NCBI GenBank assembly: GCA_036362985.1
Contig: JAYGXS010000009.1
Span: 26,891,861 to 26,955,860, forward strand
Direction: 5' to 3'
From: Ligula intestinalis
Lineage: Eukaryota > Platyhelminthes > Cestoda > Diphyllobothriidea > Diphyllobothriidae
DNA: 64,000 nucleotides
The notes under the pieces are model-generated. The model searched no databases. It was not told the DNA's origin and saw only the letters and a program-made list of their open reading frames with translations. Of the stretch, positions 21,451-34,912 are shown piece after piece. Numbering within the stretch: position 1 is the stretch's first letter; every line of letters starts with the position of its first letter. A program made the position numbers and the translations under genes.

Positions 21451-22810
21451 CTGATGAAATCCAAGGATTTTTATCAGAAACCTCCCGTTACCTAAAAATA
21501 GTCCAAGGTACGTTCCCCAAGGTCTTACAGTAGAAAGGTAAACATGCTTATAAAAAGGAAGACATAGTGTGGCGGATCAAGTAATATTATAGGCTGCGGT
21601 AAAATAAGCTTTTTCGAAAAACAGAAAATTCAGAAAAAGTGAAAATTCGGGGTCACTATGAGAACTTCAGTTGTAAATGTAAAGAAAGTCTGTTCATGCA
21701 AAAAACGAGTAAATAAGGGAGCTCAATTAGCATTACGTTTTAAAGTAGTGCGTTGGTAAACATTTCGGATAATTGCACTTCCACATTGTGCGCAATACAG
21801 AGTATGGTATATTGAAGAGTCCGAAAAGCACTGGAACGCGGAGAGCACATGGCGCGCAAAAATGTCTACTGGTTTCTTAATTAATATCCTCCTGGCGATA
21901 CGTTGAACCGAGTCAACCAAATCTTCACTAAATTTTGTTAGTTGGGACGTCACAGTAGAAAGGTATGTTGTGAACTAAAATGTGGACATGCTGATCTTGA
22001 GAGAAATTTCCTTTGGTCAAATAGCTTTGTAATTAATTCCAGAGTATGATTACGACGAGATTCCGACCCTTTTTGAAATGCTGTGTACTCGATTGTACAT
22101 TAATACTGATTTCGTTCTACATGTTTACCGAAAACTTCAACTTCAAAAGCATTTACCTAAATAATGAGTTGTTGGGCATACTTTCTTATGCGGTTGTTCG
22201 CATGTGTCGTGGGTGTAGAATTACCTTAACATGTCAACTCATTGCCGAGAAAAATAAACGCCCACAAAAAAAGTTGCAGATTGATGCGCCAAAGATTAAT
22301 TTAAAAAATTCTTTGAACAGTTAACTTTTAAAAAAGAGGTTTTCTTAGATATTTCGACATCGGATACGAGCGTACTTTACCGTTTTCAAAAGCTAAGTCA
22401 AGAAAAAAAGTAGGAAAGTTGAACCATTTGTTGACCTCCTTAAAAATAAGGGATAAATCTTCTTCATAACGTTAAAGAACTCACTTTCCTAGGTTTGTGA
22501 AACGTTTGTTCCCCAGTACAAATTTAAAACACGCGTATACGGCAGGATTTATTGACGTCGATAAATTTCGTGACAGCTTTCCAGCTGCAGCTTGTCGCTG
22601 CATGAGGATGATGAAGAAGACATGCAACCGTTTGAAATTTCGCAGAATGAATGACACAACAACAAGAGTCATAGTTCAGTTTACATCATGATCAGCTAAA
22701 AGACAATGCATTAATCAACATATAGGAAGGAAAGGGGTGGGGATTGAAGGAAAATAAACGAAAATTACATGGGGATTAAAACGAAGTAAGCAATTACGAG
22801 ATTAAATGGA

Positions 22811-23405
22811 GGTTGACCACGTCGTCAAGCTGCTTGCATAGGTCAGGCTTCTCTCGCCGTATATAGGCTGCTTCCAAGTAGCGTAAGATTCGAATTGTTT
22901 GGGCCCGAAAAAGTACTTGAAACGCTGTTTTGACGTCGACAGAATGACTGTTGTTTAGTAGATATTTGGTAATAGAGGACCGTGGTACTCTGTCTTCTTG
23001 CTTAAAAGCCAGTTGGGCAAGTGCTCAGCGGCCCTGGTGGCCAGTTGCCTTTGCGTACGCCCAATGTACTTGCATCCGCAAGTACATGTGAATTCGTGCA
23101 CACAATCTGAGGTGGCGTGCAATGGCAGGGCATCCTTTACCCGTTTTCCTGGAATGCCTTTAGTCGGACTTACGAAGACGTGTTTGCTGAATTGAAGATC
23201 ATTTCGATAGTACAGTGCAACCGTCGCTTGATCGTATTTGAAATTTCATCGCCCTGAAAGGGTAAGGATATAATGACGGGCTTTTTGAAACTGAATGTTT
23301 CATCAATTTTGGCCCTAAAGAATTGCGGTACTTATGAAAATAGAATTTTTTAAGCTGAATCAGATCGTCTTTTCCTGAAAACAAGGCGTTATCCCCTACT
23401 TGCAC
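22811..23405 (-). pseudogene. PLE GIY-YIG endonuclease remnant
   Basis: The minus strand encodes CVHEFTCTCGCKYIGRTQRQLATRAAEHLPNWLL, with the CxC pair and the KYIGRT box of the PLE GIY-YIG domain. After a frameshift follow SVDVKTAFQVLFRAQ, the LRYLEAAYIRREKPDLCKQLDDVVNL block and the end. The linker upstream (23199-23405) has an FRAMKFQIRSS segment. The sister fragment 41863-42214 shares the EAAYIRREKPDL block. At least two frame breaks make it non-functional. Confidence 0.8.
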
Positions 23406-26400
23406 TTACCCAATTTTATGAACGCAAAACAACATTTTATTTTCCCTGAACAGATATAATCGAAACATTTCTGGTATTTATTAAAGTTTTTTATAGCCCA
23501 ACACGCATTAACATGGAATTTTCGTCCAGCATTGGCGAAACGTTTCCTCAATTTATTTATCTGAACTGAACCGTTTTCTATGGAATAGCCTTATTCTATT
23601 TGATGAATGAAATAAAAAACCTCAAATGTGCGTTTAACCCCCCTCAGCTTTTGACCCGCATATTCCATGAGTTAGGCCAGCTGCTGAATGTCTTGGAAAA
23701 ATATGTGGATTAGGGCGCTTTCAGACAAGTACGGTGTTCTAGGCCGTGTTTTTAAGTTCACATAACAAACACAATCATTAGCAGAAGAATATTACTGACG
23801 TAGGCAAGCGAGATTTGAATGGCCACTTCAAGCCCGTAGATTGTTTCTGTCGAAACATTTCTTATATTTCTTATTTTAAAAAATAAAATAAGGATTTAAT
23901 AAATGACATTTGATAGAATGAAAAGCACCCGGACAAAAAATCTTTTTAAAATTAAAAATGGAGTAAAGTCTATCGGACATAAAAGGGATTTCGTCCCTGG
24001 CGATAGCCTCTTATCCTTTTGTTATAGCTTTTAAGATAGCATCCGCTCACCATATGTTGTACCTTTTAAGTTTTATTGTTTATGTTGTACCCTATGCACA
24101 TTACTTATGAATCAATGCGAGATTTGGCTTCCTAGGCAATCCTGCAAACTGGCTTCCTAGGCAATCGTCAAACTGCATAGGCATCCCTTTGTGTGAAAAA
24201 TTTTCAGGGGCTGCCTTTTAATCCATCTTCAGATTCTTCAAACCCAATATATCGTATTTTTTAAATCTATCATTAGTTTTTGTCTAGTGCCATATCTAAC
24301 TATAGAAAAAATGTCTGATATTTATTTGGCTGCTTAATACATAAAGATCATACTTGATGCCTAGCAAGCAATTAACAGCATCTTAGGTTAGGATATTGCA
24401 TATATGATTATGGCAAGATGCCTTGTAATTGAATTTCCTTTATCTCATAATTTTCGGTTCCTTCTGATATAAACACAAAAAACTGCGACCTCTTACAAAT
24501 TGAGTGAAACGAATTTATACAATCTTTTGGCGAAATGTTACTTTCGAACAATATGGAGTTGTACATAACATATGCTATTCAGATTAGATAGATGTAAGGT
24601 CAAAGTTTGACGCGTTTCGTTTGAAAATTGGGTCAGCTAATATGTTCCTTTCTAGTAAAACATTACCAACTAGCATAAATTATCTCCTTCTCTGAACTAG
24701 TTTCGAGAAATTTGTGTCAGCGCCTAAATAACTTTTGAACACCTGCTTCAGTGGACAGTGAAACACGAGAATTTACTTTGTTCTTGTCACTCTACAAAGT
24801 GAAGTTCGTTTGCTACCTAGTAAAAACGTATATTCAGTGGAGCTATTGTTGTAGTCGAGCATAAGGTTCTTTTTAAATCCAGGTAGAATAATACTAGTAT
24901 ACCGAGAATGAGGAAACTCGATCGGTGGAACGGAAATTGTACGTGCTTCAGGCTTTGGATTTCCCATCAAGCAGATTCACGCAAATGGTCAAGTAAGATA
25001 AAACAATGAGAAGAATAGATGTCAACCTTGGCGTCGCGAGACCCGATCATTCATTCAAATTCGACGAAACCGGACTTCTTGGGAGGGGAGAACAACCGCG
25101 TGACTGCGATCTGTCGGCAGTCACTTAAGAAGCGCAGTGAGCTTCTGCCTCTATATTTTGTGCTGGGACTTTATCTGCGCGCGTGTAGTCTCCTTTTCCG
25201 AAGCCAGTGCTGGTGGGCAAAGTTGTCAAGCGAGCAATAATTAGATTGTGGGATTAAAGCTTAGTAGGTGACATCCTCACTGGCAATGAGAACCGCCAAC
25301 TTCTTTATAGGTCTGCGGTAGCATACCAAAGATATCCGAGGGTGTACCCAAACCGATAATTTCAGACTTATTTTTTAGGTTGAAAACAAAACCTACAGAA
25401 TATTTACATGCTTCAAAACAGTTTTCACTTCTAACGGATTTTCAGCTAATCGAAGGAATTGTTATCTTCCTCGGAACTAATGCGGTAAGGATGACTTGTA
25501 TGGCCGCCTAAATAGGAATGGGAAACAAGACCCGCCCATTAAATATGCGATTTTGCGGAATATTCCGGGAAAAGTGGGTTTAAAGTTAAGGGAGGGTCAG
25601 GATTAAACGAAGAGTTAAGCTTAAGGTTAGAGTTAAGGTCGGGTTTGGGGTGAGGACGAGGATTATAGCAACAGTAAAAGTTTGAGTATGTGTTAATTAA
25701 AAGGTTTGGGTATAGGGTGGGGTAGGCTTAAGCTTACAGTTTATTTTAAATGTAAATATAAGACAGGAGAAAACTAACCCTTGCTTATATTTATCACAAA
25801 CCCACCTAAGTTAAATGGGCAGAGTGTTCCTATTCCTGTTTAGCTACCATACAACTCGTCTTTACACTAATGTTGTTGAGTGTCTACAACGATTTTTCTC
25901 CTTTCAAAAACACTTTTATTTCAGGGTTTTCTTCAATTCTGAAAGCACGAATTTCACAAGATCGAGAGCAGGAGGAGCGAGAAACCGTTATCACGCCATA
26001 TTCAACGGAACTTTGTTGATTTTAAAGACCGTGTGCACAGATGCGTTGTTATGGTGAAACAGATAGACACTTGATCGCCACATTTAAGCAGTCGTAGAAC
26101 AAATGTTGCCGAGACACGTCTCACCTTCGAGTTTGCAATCAAAATTCTTGGGCATAAAGTCCTGCAAATTTCAGTGATTTACTAAACTTATTTGATCCTC
26201 CTAGGACGATCAAACTTGACATCTGAGTATTTCTGAACTGCGCCAAAATGGTAAATTCTTGTTTAGTTTAGAACTTACTGATGCTAGTAAGACACTCAGC
26301 GATCTGGTTACGAAAACTGCTCATCCCTTTGTCTCCGGAACGATTGGCTGATTACTGATAAACTAGACGCGGTCATTCCAGTCATCCTTATCTGTGTCGG

Positions 26401-26499
26401 CTCCACTTCATCACATATGAAACGTCACTGTGCGACTGCCTGTGAGCTCCAATGCACAACGGGATCAGCACGTTCCGTAACCTTACCGTTCATAATTCC
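23406..26499. other. AT-rich DNA, no gene; degenerate GGTTAAG-type tract at 25575-25740
   Basis: No domain was found in any short frame. Between about 25575 and 25740 the plus strand is a G-rich series of related words (agttaagg, ggttagag, aggtcggg, ttggggtg, ggtttggg), reminiscent of decayed telomere-like or minisatellite repeats. There is no exact repeat unit. Confidence 0.35.
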
Positions 26500-26665
26500 G
26501 ATTGCAACCAACAGAACCAACAGATCCGTGGTGCAGTAGTAGAGCGTTGCACTTAATGACCAAAGGTCCCTGGATTGGGAATGACTGGCTGATGACGGCT
26601 AATAAGCCAGGAATGACCGTCCTAGTCCCTCTTGTCTTGGTCGGTAATGTCCTTCGGAACCTATA
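26500..26665 (+). repeat. tRNA-related SINE, copy 4
   Basis: The head TCCGTGGTGCAGTAGTAGAG parallels the minus-strand head at about 37735 (ACGTGGTGCAATGGTAGTG), an A-box-like region, followed by 'gaccaaaggt' in both. After 'ttggga' comes the hammerhead block at 26583-26627 and the tail 'ccctcttgtcttggtcggtaatgt'. A short TA repeat closes the element at about 26661. Confidence 0.7.
26583..26627 (+). ncRNA. Hammerhead-like ribozyme motif, SINE copy 4
   Basis: Stem I arms GACTGG (26583-26588) and CTAGTC (26622-26627) pair over all six positions, with one G-U. The core CTGATGA (26589-26595) is intact. Stem II contains GGCT-AATA-AGCC. The GAA box is mutated to GGA (26610-26612), the eight-base stem III box reads ATGACCGT, and the cleavage-site base is C at 26621. 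The design is clear, but this copy has lost one catalytic adenine. Confidence 0.6.
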
Positions 26666-27199
26666 TATATATAGGGTCTTCGCCATATTGAATTCAAACT
26701 ACTCGCAGTCCTACTTGTTTGTTCAGCGGGTATTGAGTGGTTATTTGACAGAAGTTGATTGGCATTGACTCAAATTTTCATTTTAATTTCGGGACTGAGC
26801 CTAATAGAGTCATTTTTCAGTCATTTACTCGCATGTTATGCAATTAATCATTTCTGAGCTTATTTCCTCGGTCATCCTCTGAGGTTTATACACCAGACAA
26901 TACATAGAGAGCGCTGGTGGAGCTACTGAGGAGCCAGAGCCTTCGTTGCTGCCTTATGCAGCAGCATATCAGTATCAGTATATTGAGGGTATGTAGGAAA
27001 AATTCCTTTGAGTGCCCTATTTGTACATATGTGCATTGTTAGCAAAAAATTTGTTGCTTAGACTGTTGGCGAGGCCAGTTGTCCTGAGTCATAGGATGAA
27101 AATAGGAGCAGACAGCATTAGCAAAATTTGTAATTATGTTGGGAGTACTCTACAACTTCTTTGCTATATATCTACAAATAAATCGATCGATATGGAGAA

Positions 27200-27420
27200 T
27201 AGAAGTTAATTTCTCAGGCAATTATAAAGCTTAACTTTCAAAAAAAGCCACTATATCAATCAGAAAGCAAAAGGAAAAAGCTGAGAGACCCACTGATGGC
27301 CGGCCTCTTGCATCTGAGTCAAGCGGTGGCATAATACCGGAAAAAACGTACGTGGGCGATGGGTATGGTAAATTACCACATCAATATATATATATATATA
27401 TATTGGATGTAACCAGAATG
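27200..27420 (+). repeat. CCCA hammerhead-like repeat (R2), copy a
   Basis: It shares with 61142-61370 the words 'taatttctc...ag', 'taaagct(t/g)aactttcaaaa', 'atcaa(t/c)cagaaagca' and 'gacccactgatg'. CCCA (27289-27292) precedes CTGATGG; TGGG (27353-27356) can close stem I. The GAA position reads ATA. A (TA)n run (27384-27402) follows. It is a degraded copy of the family best seen at 60039-60097 and 61246-61316. Confidence 0.65.
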
Positions 27421-28596
27421 AAGCAACGCGAATGGCGGGAATAGCAGCAGCATTCGCAGGAGTTGGGCGAGTATGGAGTAAGAACAATTTTGAAGTGTTT
27501 AGGGGCGGTTACTGGACCTTTCAGGTTGCTTTTTAGGGTAAGTTAACTTTTATGGAGGAAGAGGCAACGCCCCCAACCAACTTGGCCACAGAAAACAATT
27601 CTCGATTATTTTGGGGTCTTACCATGTACTCACCAGGGCTTCCAAAATGATCGGATAAGGTAGTTGAAGGTCACCCTGCATGTAACCCCTAGTGCGCTTT
27701 ATGTTGTCAAGCATACTGACATTCACCTGGTCTTCCAAACGGTCTGGTGAGGCCAAATGAAGTGGACTCAGGGGATAGCCTAACTTCTGATATCACGGAA
27801 TTATCTGTCCTTCTACATCTTTTCCCGACAAACGTAGTGTAATTTCAACCATATAGGCGTTTGTGCTTTGTTGCTGTCATTGCATTTAACATCTGCTGCA
27901 ACTATGGACGGCAAAAACTCTTCCGAAATTGCAACTACTACTTTTGTTTCACCGTGGTGACAGGAGGACCGCATTCAATGTAAACAACTCCTTTGATGTC
28001 GAAAAAAACCTTCATGGACGCGCTTACTTTTCAAGTTTGTCATTGCAAAATCGCTGAGAGGTTAAATAAAACAAGCACTCTGTCCTCTGCGAAGATTTCT
28101 CTTAAAGGCTCTTGCGTCTGGTTGATTTGAAAACTCTTGACCCCGTTACCCTTTGTGTGCAATATAGCAGCGAATGCACAGAGGGCCACTTAAACACCCC
28201 TTCCTCCGGCGACGCATCGCCGATGGACCATTTGAACAAACCACTCCCTGCCCCCGGCCGACCCGGCTTGGATCTCTGAACACGACACCCCCTTCTGCGT
28301 AAATTTTCACACCAATCGGATGCCAAATGAATTGGCCCCAGTCACGTAAAGCAACGGACGCTCCCTACCGTCTCCCACTGATAAATACGCTTTCCCAAGA
28401 CTGACTTCACCCTGCACCCATATGGCGCTGTTGGACGTGCGTCGTTCCCTTGTCTACAGTCAGTGATATCTAATCGTCTCCCTTGTTCTGGACTACGCGT
28501 ATCCATTGTTAGTTTTTTACTTCGGTTACCCTTTGCTATTTGTGTGATAGTACCATACTACATTGCTTGGGGTTTGACGTACACATTACTATTGAA

Positions 28597-29109
28597 TACA
28601 GAGCAAGATGAGACAAGAAACACAAAGCATTATCCTTAAATTAACTGATTTAAACAGGCAGTTTTTCTTACTTGAAGGCTTTCTCATGACCAAATCCACT
28701 CATTAATTCAAAATAAGGTGACCAAATATATGCTCAACTATCAATTTCAATTTCGATCAGGACTTTGCATGATTTAGCTTACCTAACTGTACTTTTCTCT
28801 GATGATGTCTCGGATGATTGATTCGATTGGGACTCTGAGACGTCAGCTGAATAGCACTTTTCTTCCAGCAATCGCGTCTTCTTCCTGGAAATCACATTTT
28901 CGATTGCATCAACAATAAAAAACGCTAATACCATGTATCCGGAAAGACTGCGTTATTCTCGCGCGGCATCCCTGACCAGGAGAAGGCACCCCTGGGGATA
29001 CATGGCCACCAACTTGAAGGTGTAGATAGCTTTAAATACCGTGGAATGAGGCTGCTACCGAATAGAAAGAGCAGGAACAACATGGTTTCCCACTGGATTT
29101 TCTCAACCC
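28597..29109 (+). repeat. Composite repeat D, copy 1: R3 + PLE end + LINE family A fragment
   Basis: This stretch is nearly identical to 34913-35425 in the same orientation. It is built of three parts: an R3-type segment (28620-28790), a PLE end with CTGATGA at 28799-28805 and 'ttccagcaatcgcgtcttcttcc', and from about 28940 a LINE family A frame (SGKTALFSRGIPDQEKAP, then GHQLEGVDSFKY). Identity stops at about 29109, where the RTE-like element begins. Confidence 0.8.
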
Positions 29110-31960
29110 TCGCGTCGGCGCCGACCATGCTGCCCGGAGGGGCGTGTTAGGTCCCCACGGCTCCGACAATATGAATGACAATGGCCTGCGGCTTCTGCGC
29201 ATCTGCGCAGAGCACTGTCTTGTTCTGACAAACACATTCTTTTGCCTCCCGCATCGGAAGAAGGTATCCTAGATGCACTCTAGGTCTCGGGAATGGCATC
29301 TATTTGACTATGTCCTTGTACGGCGGCGTGACCAAGCGGATGTGTTGGTAACAAAGACGGTCCCAACTGCTGACGATGTGTCAGACCATCGCCTCATCAT
29401 CTCCAAGATGAGGATCCGTCCAAAATTTTGCAGCAGGCCTCAAGGTAAGCTTCCGCGACGTAAGCTTAATACCAATTCACTAAATTTGCCTGCAACCCAT
29501 CTTCACTTTAGCAACGAACTAACTCTCGGATTAGCCGAGATAGTTGACGCTGAAGATAACCCCTCCGTGGAAAGAAGTTGGGGGAAATTACGGGACACTA
29601 TACAGCAGACAACTACGCGTGTCCTCGGCCACGTACATCGCAAACATCAGGACTGATTTGACGAAAACGACGCCGATATCAGCATCCTACTCGCTGATAA
29701 AAACCAGCTGCACAAAGAGTTCTTTGATCACCCATCCGACACCACGGAAATAAACTTTCATCGAATGCGTGGCATTGTACAACAGCAATTGCGGAAAATG
29801 CGAGATGCGTGGATGACGCAAAAGGCCGAGGAAATCCAACGATTTGCGGACCGAAACGATTGGAAAAATTTCTTCGCTGCGATAAGGGCTTCCTACGGTC
29901 CTACAGTGAAAGGTACAGCTCCCCTATTAAGCGCTGACGGAACTATGCAAATCACAGAGAAAACCCAAATCCTTAACCGATGGGCCGAATATTTCGAAAG
30001 CCTACTAAATCACGCCTCCAACATAGCTGATGCCGCCATCGACCGCCTGCCTCAAGAGGAAACAAACCACGATCTGTATCTCCCGCCTACTTTTGAGGAG
30101 ACCACCAGAGCAATGGAACAACTGTCAAACGGGAAAGCACCCGGACCGGACGAAATTCCTGCGGAAATATACAAATATGGTGGACAACAAATCATACACC
30201 ACGTGACCACACTCTTCCAGGAGATGTGGCATCAAGGGCAAGTGCCCCAGGATTTCAAGGACGCCACAATCGTCCACATATACAAACATAAAGGCAACAG
30301 GGGAGTCTGCGACAATCACAGAGAGATCTCACTGCTCAACCTTGCAGGAAAGATCTTCGCCCGCATCATTCCATATCGCCTGAACAACCATCTAGAACAA
30401 GGGCTCCTACCGGAAAGCCAGTGTAGTTTTCGTCGCAGTCGCGGCACCGCAGACATAATCTTTGCCGCAAGGCAAATACAAGAAAAGTGTCAGGAGATGT
30501 ACGTCCACTTACATACGACCTTCGTGGACCTGACGAAAGCATTTGACACGGTAAATCGGGACGGACTATGGAAATTCATGCGGAAATTCGGCTGCCCAGA
30601 GCACTTTTTCCACATGCTACGTCAGTTACATGACGGGATGAAGGCATGTGTCACTGAAAACGTGGAGATATCCGAAGCTTTTGCAGTACCAAACGGGGTA
30701 AAGCAAGGGCGTCTTCTTGCGCCTACACTTTTCAGTCTCATGTTCTCTGCCATACTGATGGAGGCATATAAAAATGAGAGCCCTGGGATCGAAATCGTCT
30801 ACAGAACTGACGGCCATTTATTGAACACCCGACAAATAACAGCTGCCTCACGTATCTCTACAACCATAGCCCACGACCGACTCTTCGCGGATGACTGCGC
30901 GCTAAATACCATGAGGGAGGAAGACGTGCAAAGAAGTATGGACCTCCTTTCCGACAGCTGCGTAAAATTTGGACTAACCATCAGCACGAAAAAAACGGTG
31001 GTAATGCACCAAGCGCCACCCGGTGAGGTTTGCAACGCACCACAAATAAACGTTAGCAACTTATTGCTTATAGCTGTGCAACGCTTCGCTTACCAAGGTA
31101 GCAAGCTCTCCCGCGACTGCAGACTGGACGACGAGATTGCGCACCGGATCTGTAAAGCAAGTCAGACCTACGGGAGGCTCAAAACGTCCGTCTGGAGGCG
31201 CAATGGCCTCAATCAGTCCACAAAACTGAAGATGTACAAGGCCGTCGTTCTCTCAATACTCCTTTATGGAGCGGAGACCTGGACCGCCTACGCACACTAA
31301 GTTCGTAGATTAAACCATTTTCATCTCAGCTGTATCCGCCGAATACTGAATTTGCGATGGCAAGACAGGATTCCGGACACGGAGGTGCTGGAGAGGACAA
31401 ACACTCTCAGCATCCACGCCACGCTGATGCAGATACAACTGAGCTGGAGTGGCTATTTGGTAAGAATGGACGACAAACGACTTCCAAAGAGACTTCTATA
31501 CGGAGGTGTCGTTGGGGGATCCCGCCGAAGGGGGGGGGGGGAGGACAAAAGAATCGATACAGGGACACACTGAAGAACTCAGTAAAGCGCCTTCAAATCA
31601 ATACGCAAACTTGGGAACAACTCGCGCAAGACCAATCGGCATGGCGAAGAACACTAAAAGAAGGAACAGCTACCTTTGAATCTGGTAGGATCACTGCCGC
31701 AAAAGAAAAAAGGACGGCTCGTAAGCAACCAACCCAACAGGAAAGTGGTACGAACACCCAAGCCCTGCCAACCTGCCCTCGTTGCCAGCGAACGTTCCGT
31801 GCACGTATTGGCCTGGTAGGTTATCTCAGGACGCAATGTGCCGCCTTTCCACCACCTTTATTTCCTACGGCATCCAACACAGAAACTAACCCTCCTGCTC
31901 GCAGCCTCTCCCACTGAAATGTAAGTCAAATCCTTGACTCCATCTATGCACTATTCCTAT
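29109..31960 (+). mobile_element. 5'-truncated RTE-like non-LTR retrotransposon (family B)
   Basis: The element begins inside its endonuclease domain at the point where copy 1 of composite repeat D is interrupted, and runs through RT to a C-terminal zinc-finger-like end at about 31917, followed by a short 3' UTR whose exact end I cannot place. 5' truncation is the usual result of target-primed reverse transcription. No clear target-site duplication could be identified. Confidence 0.75.
29115..31917 (+). pseudogene. RTE-like retrotransposon polyprotein: APE endonuclease end, RT, zinc-finger-like tail
   Basis: In frame 2 the order is: end of an APE-type endonuclease ([37 protein letters not shown], with the catalytic SDH), a linker, then RT blocks [45 protein letters not shown] (first Asp), [24 protein letters not shown] (the FADD active site is intact) and KKTVVMHQ. 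The tail has WRRTLKEG and CPRCQRTF...YLRTQC, a C2HC-like finger with His changed to Tyr. Breaks: TAG at 29270 (likely Trp), TGA at 29654 (likely Trp), TAA at 31298, and a frameshift in a G run at about 31530-31543. The intact central frame is 29765-31300 (511 codons). It is dead but young enough for the catalytic residues to survive. Confidence 0.85.
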
Positions 31961-33739
31961 GCCTTGTTGCATTATCAGCCTGAAATACTCTATAAATCCA
32001 GGCTCAGTAAAATTATAGCACTACATTCTGATAATCAACAGGCTAGGCACTCAGCTCATGTACGCTAACTATAGAGGCCGGCAGCCAGACCATGATTAGC
32101 CGAGGGTACTTGCTCGCCGATCTCATCCTTTAAATGCATTCTTACAACTACCAATAACAGAACTATAAGACTGTGACATTGCGTTAAACCGCTGCATTAA
32201 CCACTATGCACCTAAAACGAATCGCGCAACAGGTGCAGTGAACCAACGCGGGGACTAGATACATGCATGGCGTACTTTACTCGGCGAGCGCTCCGATAAC
32301 AAAATGACAAGGCAAGGGATCACTATACGCAACACCGAAACCTACCAAAAAAACTTCCTACCAGCTTTATACAGAATACATTAATTAGATCAGCCGCTAG
32401 CTTATCCTTTAGCTCTAGCATATGCAGTAAGTCTCGTAGCCCAGATCTTCTTTTTTTTAAAATTGTTTTTAATTCAATTTTTCAATTTTACTATAACTAA
32501 CCTCCAGCAACCTTAGCCACGTCAGCTAAGATGCCATACTGCCTATGCAAAACTGTAATCTAACTTACCTACAACTTATTTGGCTATAAATAACTACACA
32601 GCTTAGACACAAATGCACCTCTAAGTAAACGCTATCGAGTCCTTAGCCTAGATTTGCCTAGCTCTGACATTTCGCTTTAAATCTAGTTCTCAAAGCCGAG
32701 TCTGAGGTTTAGCCTACGACCGTTTTATCAGCTATTTCCATTTATAAACCAAGCCTCTGTGTGTTAAAATAATTCCCAAACTGGTAAAAGCCGAACACAA
32801 AATGGCTGAATAAATGATGAGAATGAAAATGGTTATGATGCTTATGTAGATGCCCACAGTTGATTTGCGCTCTATACGTCATATGCATGCGCGTCTGTAT
32901 GAGGATATAGGTCAACCAAGACATCCTGTGAAACCGATCATACAGATTGCGTTCTCGTGAACGCTACAATTTGGGCCAGCAATCCGGTCAAATACACCTC
33001 TGGGATGGTAAGAGTCCTAGCAGTAACAATGCGAAGCTAGTTAAAAATCTTACCTGCTGTATGAGACAGAATCACCTCAGCTGATAAACTAATATTCCCA
33101 CATGTTATGCTGAATTGATATAAAATAGGATGAACATCATATTTCTGAACCATTAGTGCTGATGAGGGAAATTTCCAAGCTTCCATGACTAGTGGACTGC
33201 TGGCGAATCTTGCTTCCAACTAGACAGACGGCGCTCCGCAACTTCTGAGCTAAAACTAGATAATGTAGATGTTACAAAAGTCCGAAATTTGAGCGTGCAT
33301 CGGTGGCAGATATTAACTTATCATCAAATACACATTCTTTAACCCTACTGTTACTAAAATTCCAACATTTCTAAATGCATGTACAGGCTTTAGCAAGTAT
33401 GATATCGAGAACCAGCACTTTAGCCTAGGCACAGCACTTTTAAGAGAAGTATCCTGACAAGTGGCACATGTCACTTTGTTACCACCTAAATGCATGACAG
33501 ATCCGCAGCTCTTGTTGCATAAACCTTTCCTAAACCTTCAGTTGACTAATTTCCCCTAATAGGTCTATAACTGCACACTAAACTAAAATGTCTCACATGT
33601 ATGCACAGGCCGCATGGTAGTCTACCACCCACGGGTCTTAGCAAGTATGGTTACTAGAATTAGCCCCCTAGAATAACACTTTCAACAGTAGTACACTAGA
33701 GATCAATGGAACACGATCAATGGAACTCCAACCAGCGGA
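31961..33739. other. AT-rich DNA, no gene recognised
   Basis: No domain or repeat partner was found. The plus strand carries many 'agcta' and 'ctagc' words but no regular unit. It may be the target DNA around the RTE-like insertion or part of the unit that contains repeats R5 and R6 to its right. Confidence 0.35.
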
Positions 33740-34540
33740 ACGACTTTCCTTGAGATAAGAGTGCGGAAACCAAGTCAAGCAGAGCTTTCACAGGCCCCCA
33801 AGCGTGTACTTACCCTAAATAGTTAAACCCAGACTCACATTCCTACTGAGAGCAAAGGGATATAAGCCCTAGCGTTGGCTCAGCCCGCATCACCGTTTAC
33901 AAATGACGGCATCAGTGCTAGCGACACTTTTTTGTCGATATTGAGGGGACATGAACCCCGTGCTGGCTCTAGTACTCCTGGCATAGGCACGTACCCATAG
34001 CAGCAGCTTCTTAGTCCGTACAGTTCGATAGATCAAGTTGAAAGTGCGGAAACCAAGGCATATGCATCTTTGCTCAGGACACCCAGCTCTATTATTATCC
34101 AAATGCTAATCAATTCTACGTCATACAGACAGGGAAGTGCATACTGGGTGCGTCTCCCTAAATAGAAGATACACAGGCAGTACTTAAAGTATACTATCTA
34201 CTAGCCTCAGTAAGTATACTTTCTAGAATAAGCACAAATATCATATGCAAGCACCTATGGCAACAGCGTCTTATTCCGTACAGCTCGAGGGATCGAACTG
34301 AGAGTGCGGAAGCCAAGGCAAGCACTAATTTGCTCAGGCCCCCAAGCCTGTACTTCCCCGAAGCAGTTAAATCCAGATTCACATTCCTTATTCAGATCAA
34401 GGGTATAGGTACCCTATTGAAGGCTCAGTCAGCGTCAACGCTGAGAAGTGGTGGCACCAGTGCCATCGCCAGTAATACTAAACTTCTTGTTAGGTTTGAG
34501 GGGATATGAACCCTGCGCTGACTTTAACCAGTGTCAATAT
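33740..34540 (+). repeat. Locally duplicated repeat R5 (two to three partial copies)
   Basis: The block 'gtgcgga(a)gccaag...gctcaggcccccaagc(c/g)tgtactt' appears at 33765-33810, 34045-34090 (partial) and 34298-34345. The longer unit 33800-33980 ('cagactcacattcct', 'gggatataagcc', 'tttgaggggacatgaacccc') matches 34355-34530. Similarity is roughly three quarters by eye. It has no coding potential and resembles a locally amplified mobile fragment. Confidence 0.65.
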
Positions 34541-34559
34541 TACTCAGATGCACCCTATC

Positions 34560-34912
34560 AGTAACACTAGAAATAGCAGTAGTGGTTGTTTAGCAGAACG
34601 AGGCCTGGCTTCTTAGAATCAGGCTAGACGCCTACTATAGGTGAGTGAGAGTAGACAGTGCAGTAGTACCGCCACAAAGTCTACTGTCACTATATACTAA
34701 GTTTAGGCGGCGTTTACGGCTTCGGCCTACGCCCTCTCTCTGTGCGGCCATCTCGACTTGTCTTGTCGCCGTTTAAACACAGTTGAGAGGGTTAGAGTGG
34801 GGCAGGTAGCGGCGCGCCTGCTATCACCCTACCTGACCACAATCACCGTCTCTACTCTTGAGTAAATGGTGGAGATCTTCGCTTGCGATGGTCGAACTAA
34901 CACACACTACTG
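34560..34912 (+). repeat. Interspersed repeat R6, copy a
   Basis: It is the reverse complement of 63660-64000. Matching words include 'gaaatagcagtagtg', 'ctagacgcctacta(t/c)aggtgagtga', 'gtagacagtgcagtagtac', 'aaagtctact', 'gtaaatggtgga' and 'cgatggtcgaactaacaca'. The right end (34913) abuts composite repeat D exactly, so R6 could be the 5' part of the same mobile unit. Confidence 0.8.

Noticed and set aside
25575..25740. Telomere-like G-rich tract
   Set aside because: The words vary too much for a telomeric array and no exact hexamer repeats; it is noted only as degenerate DNA.
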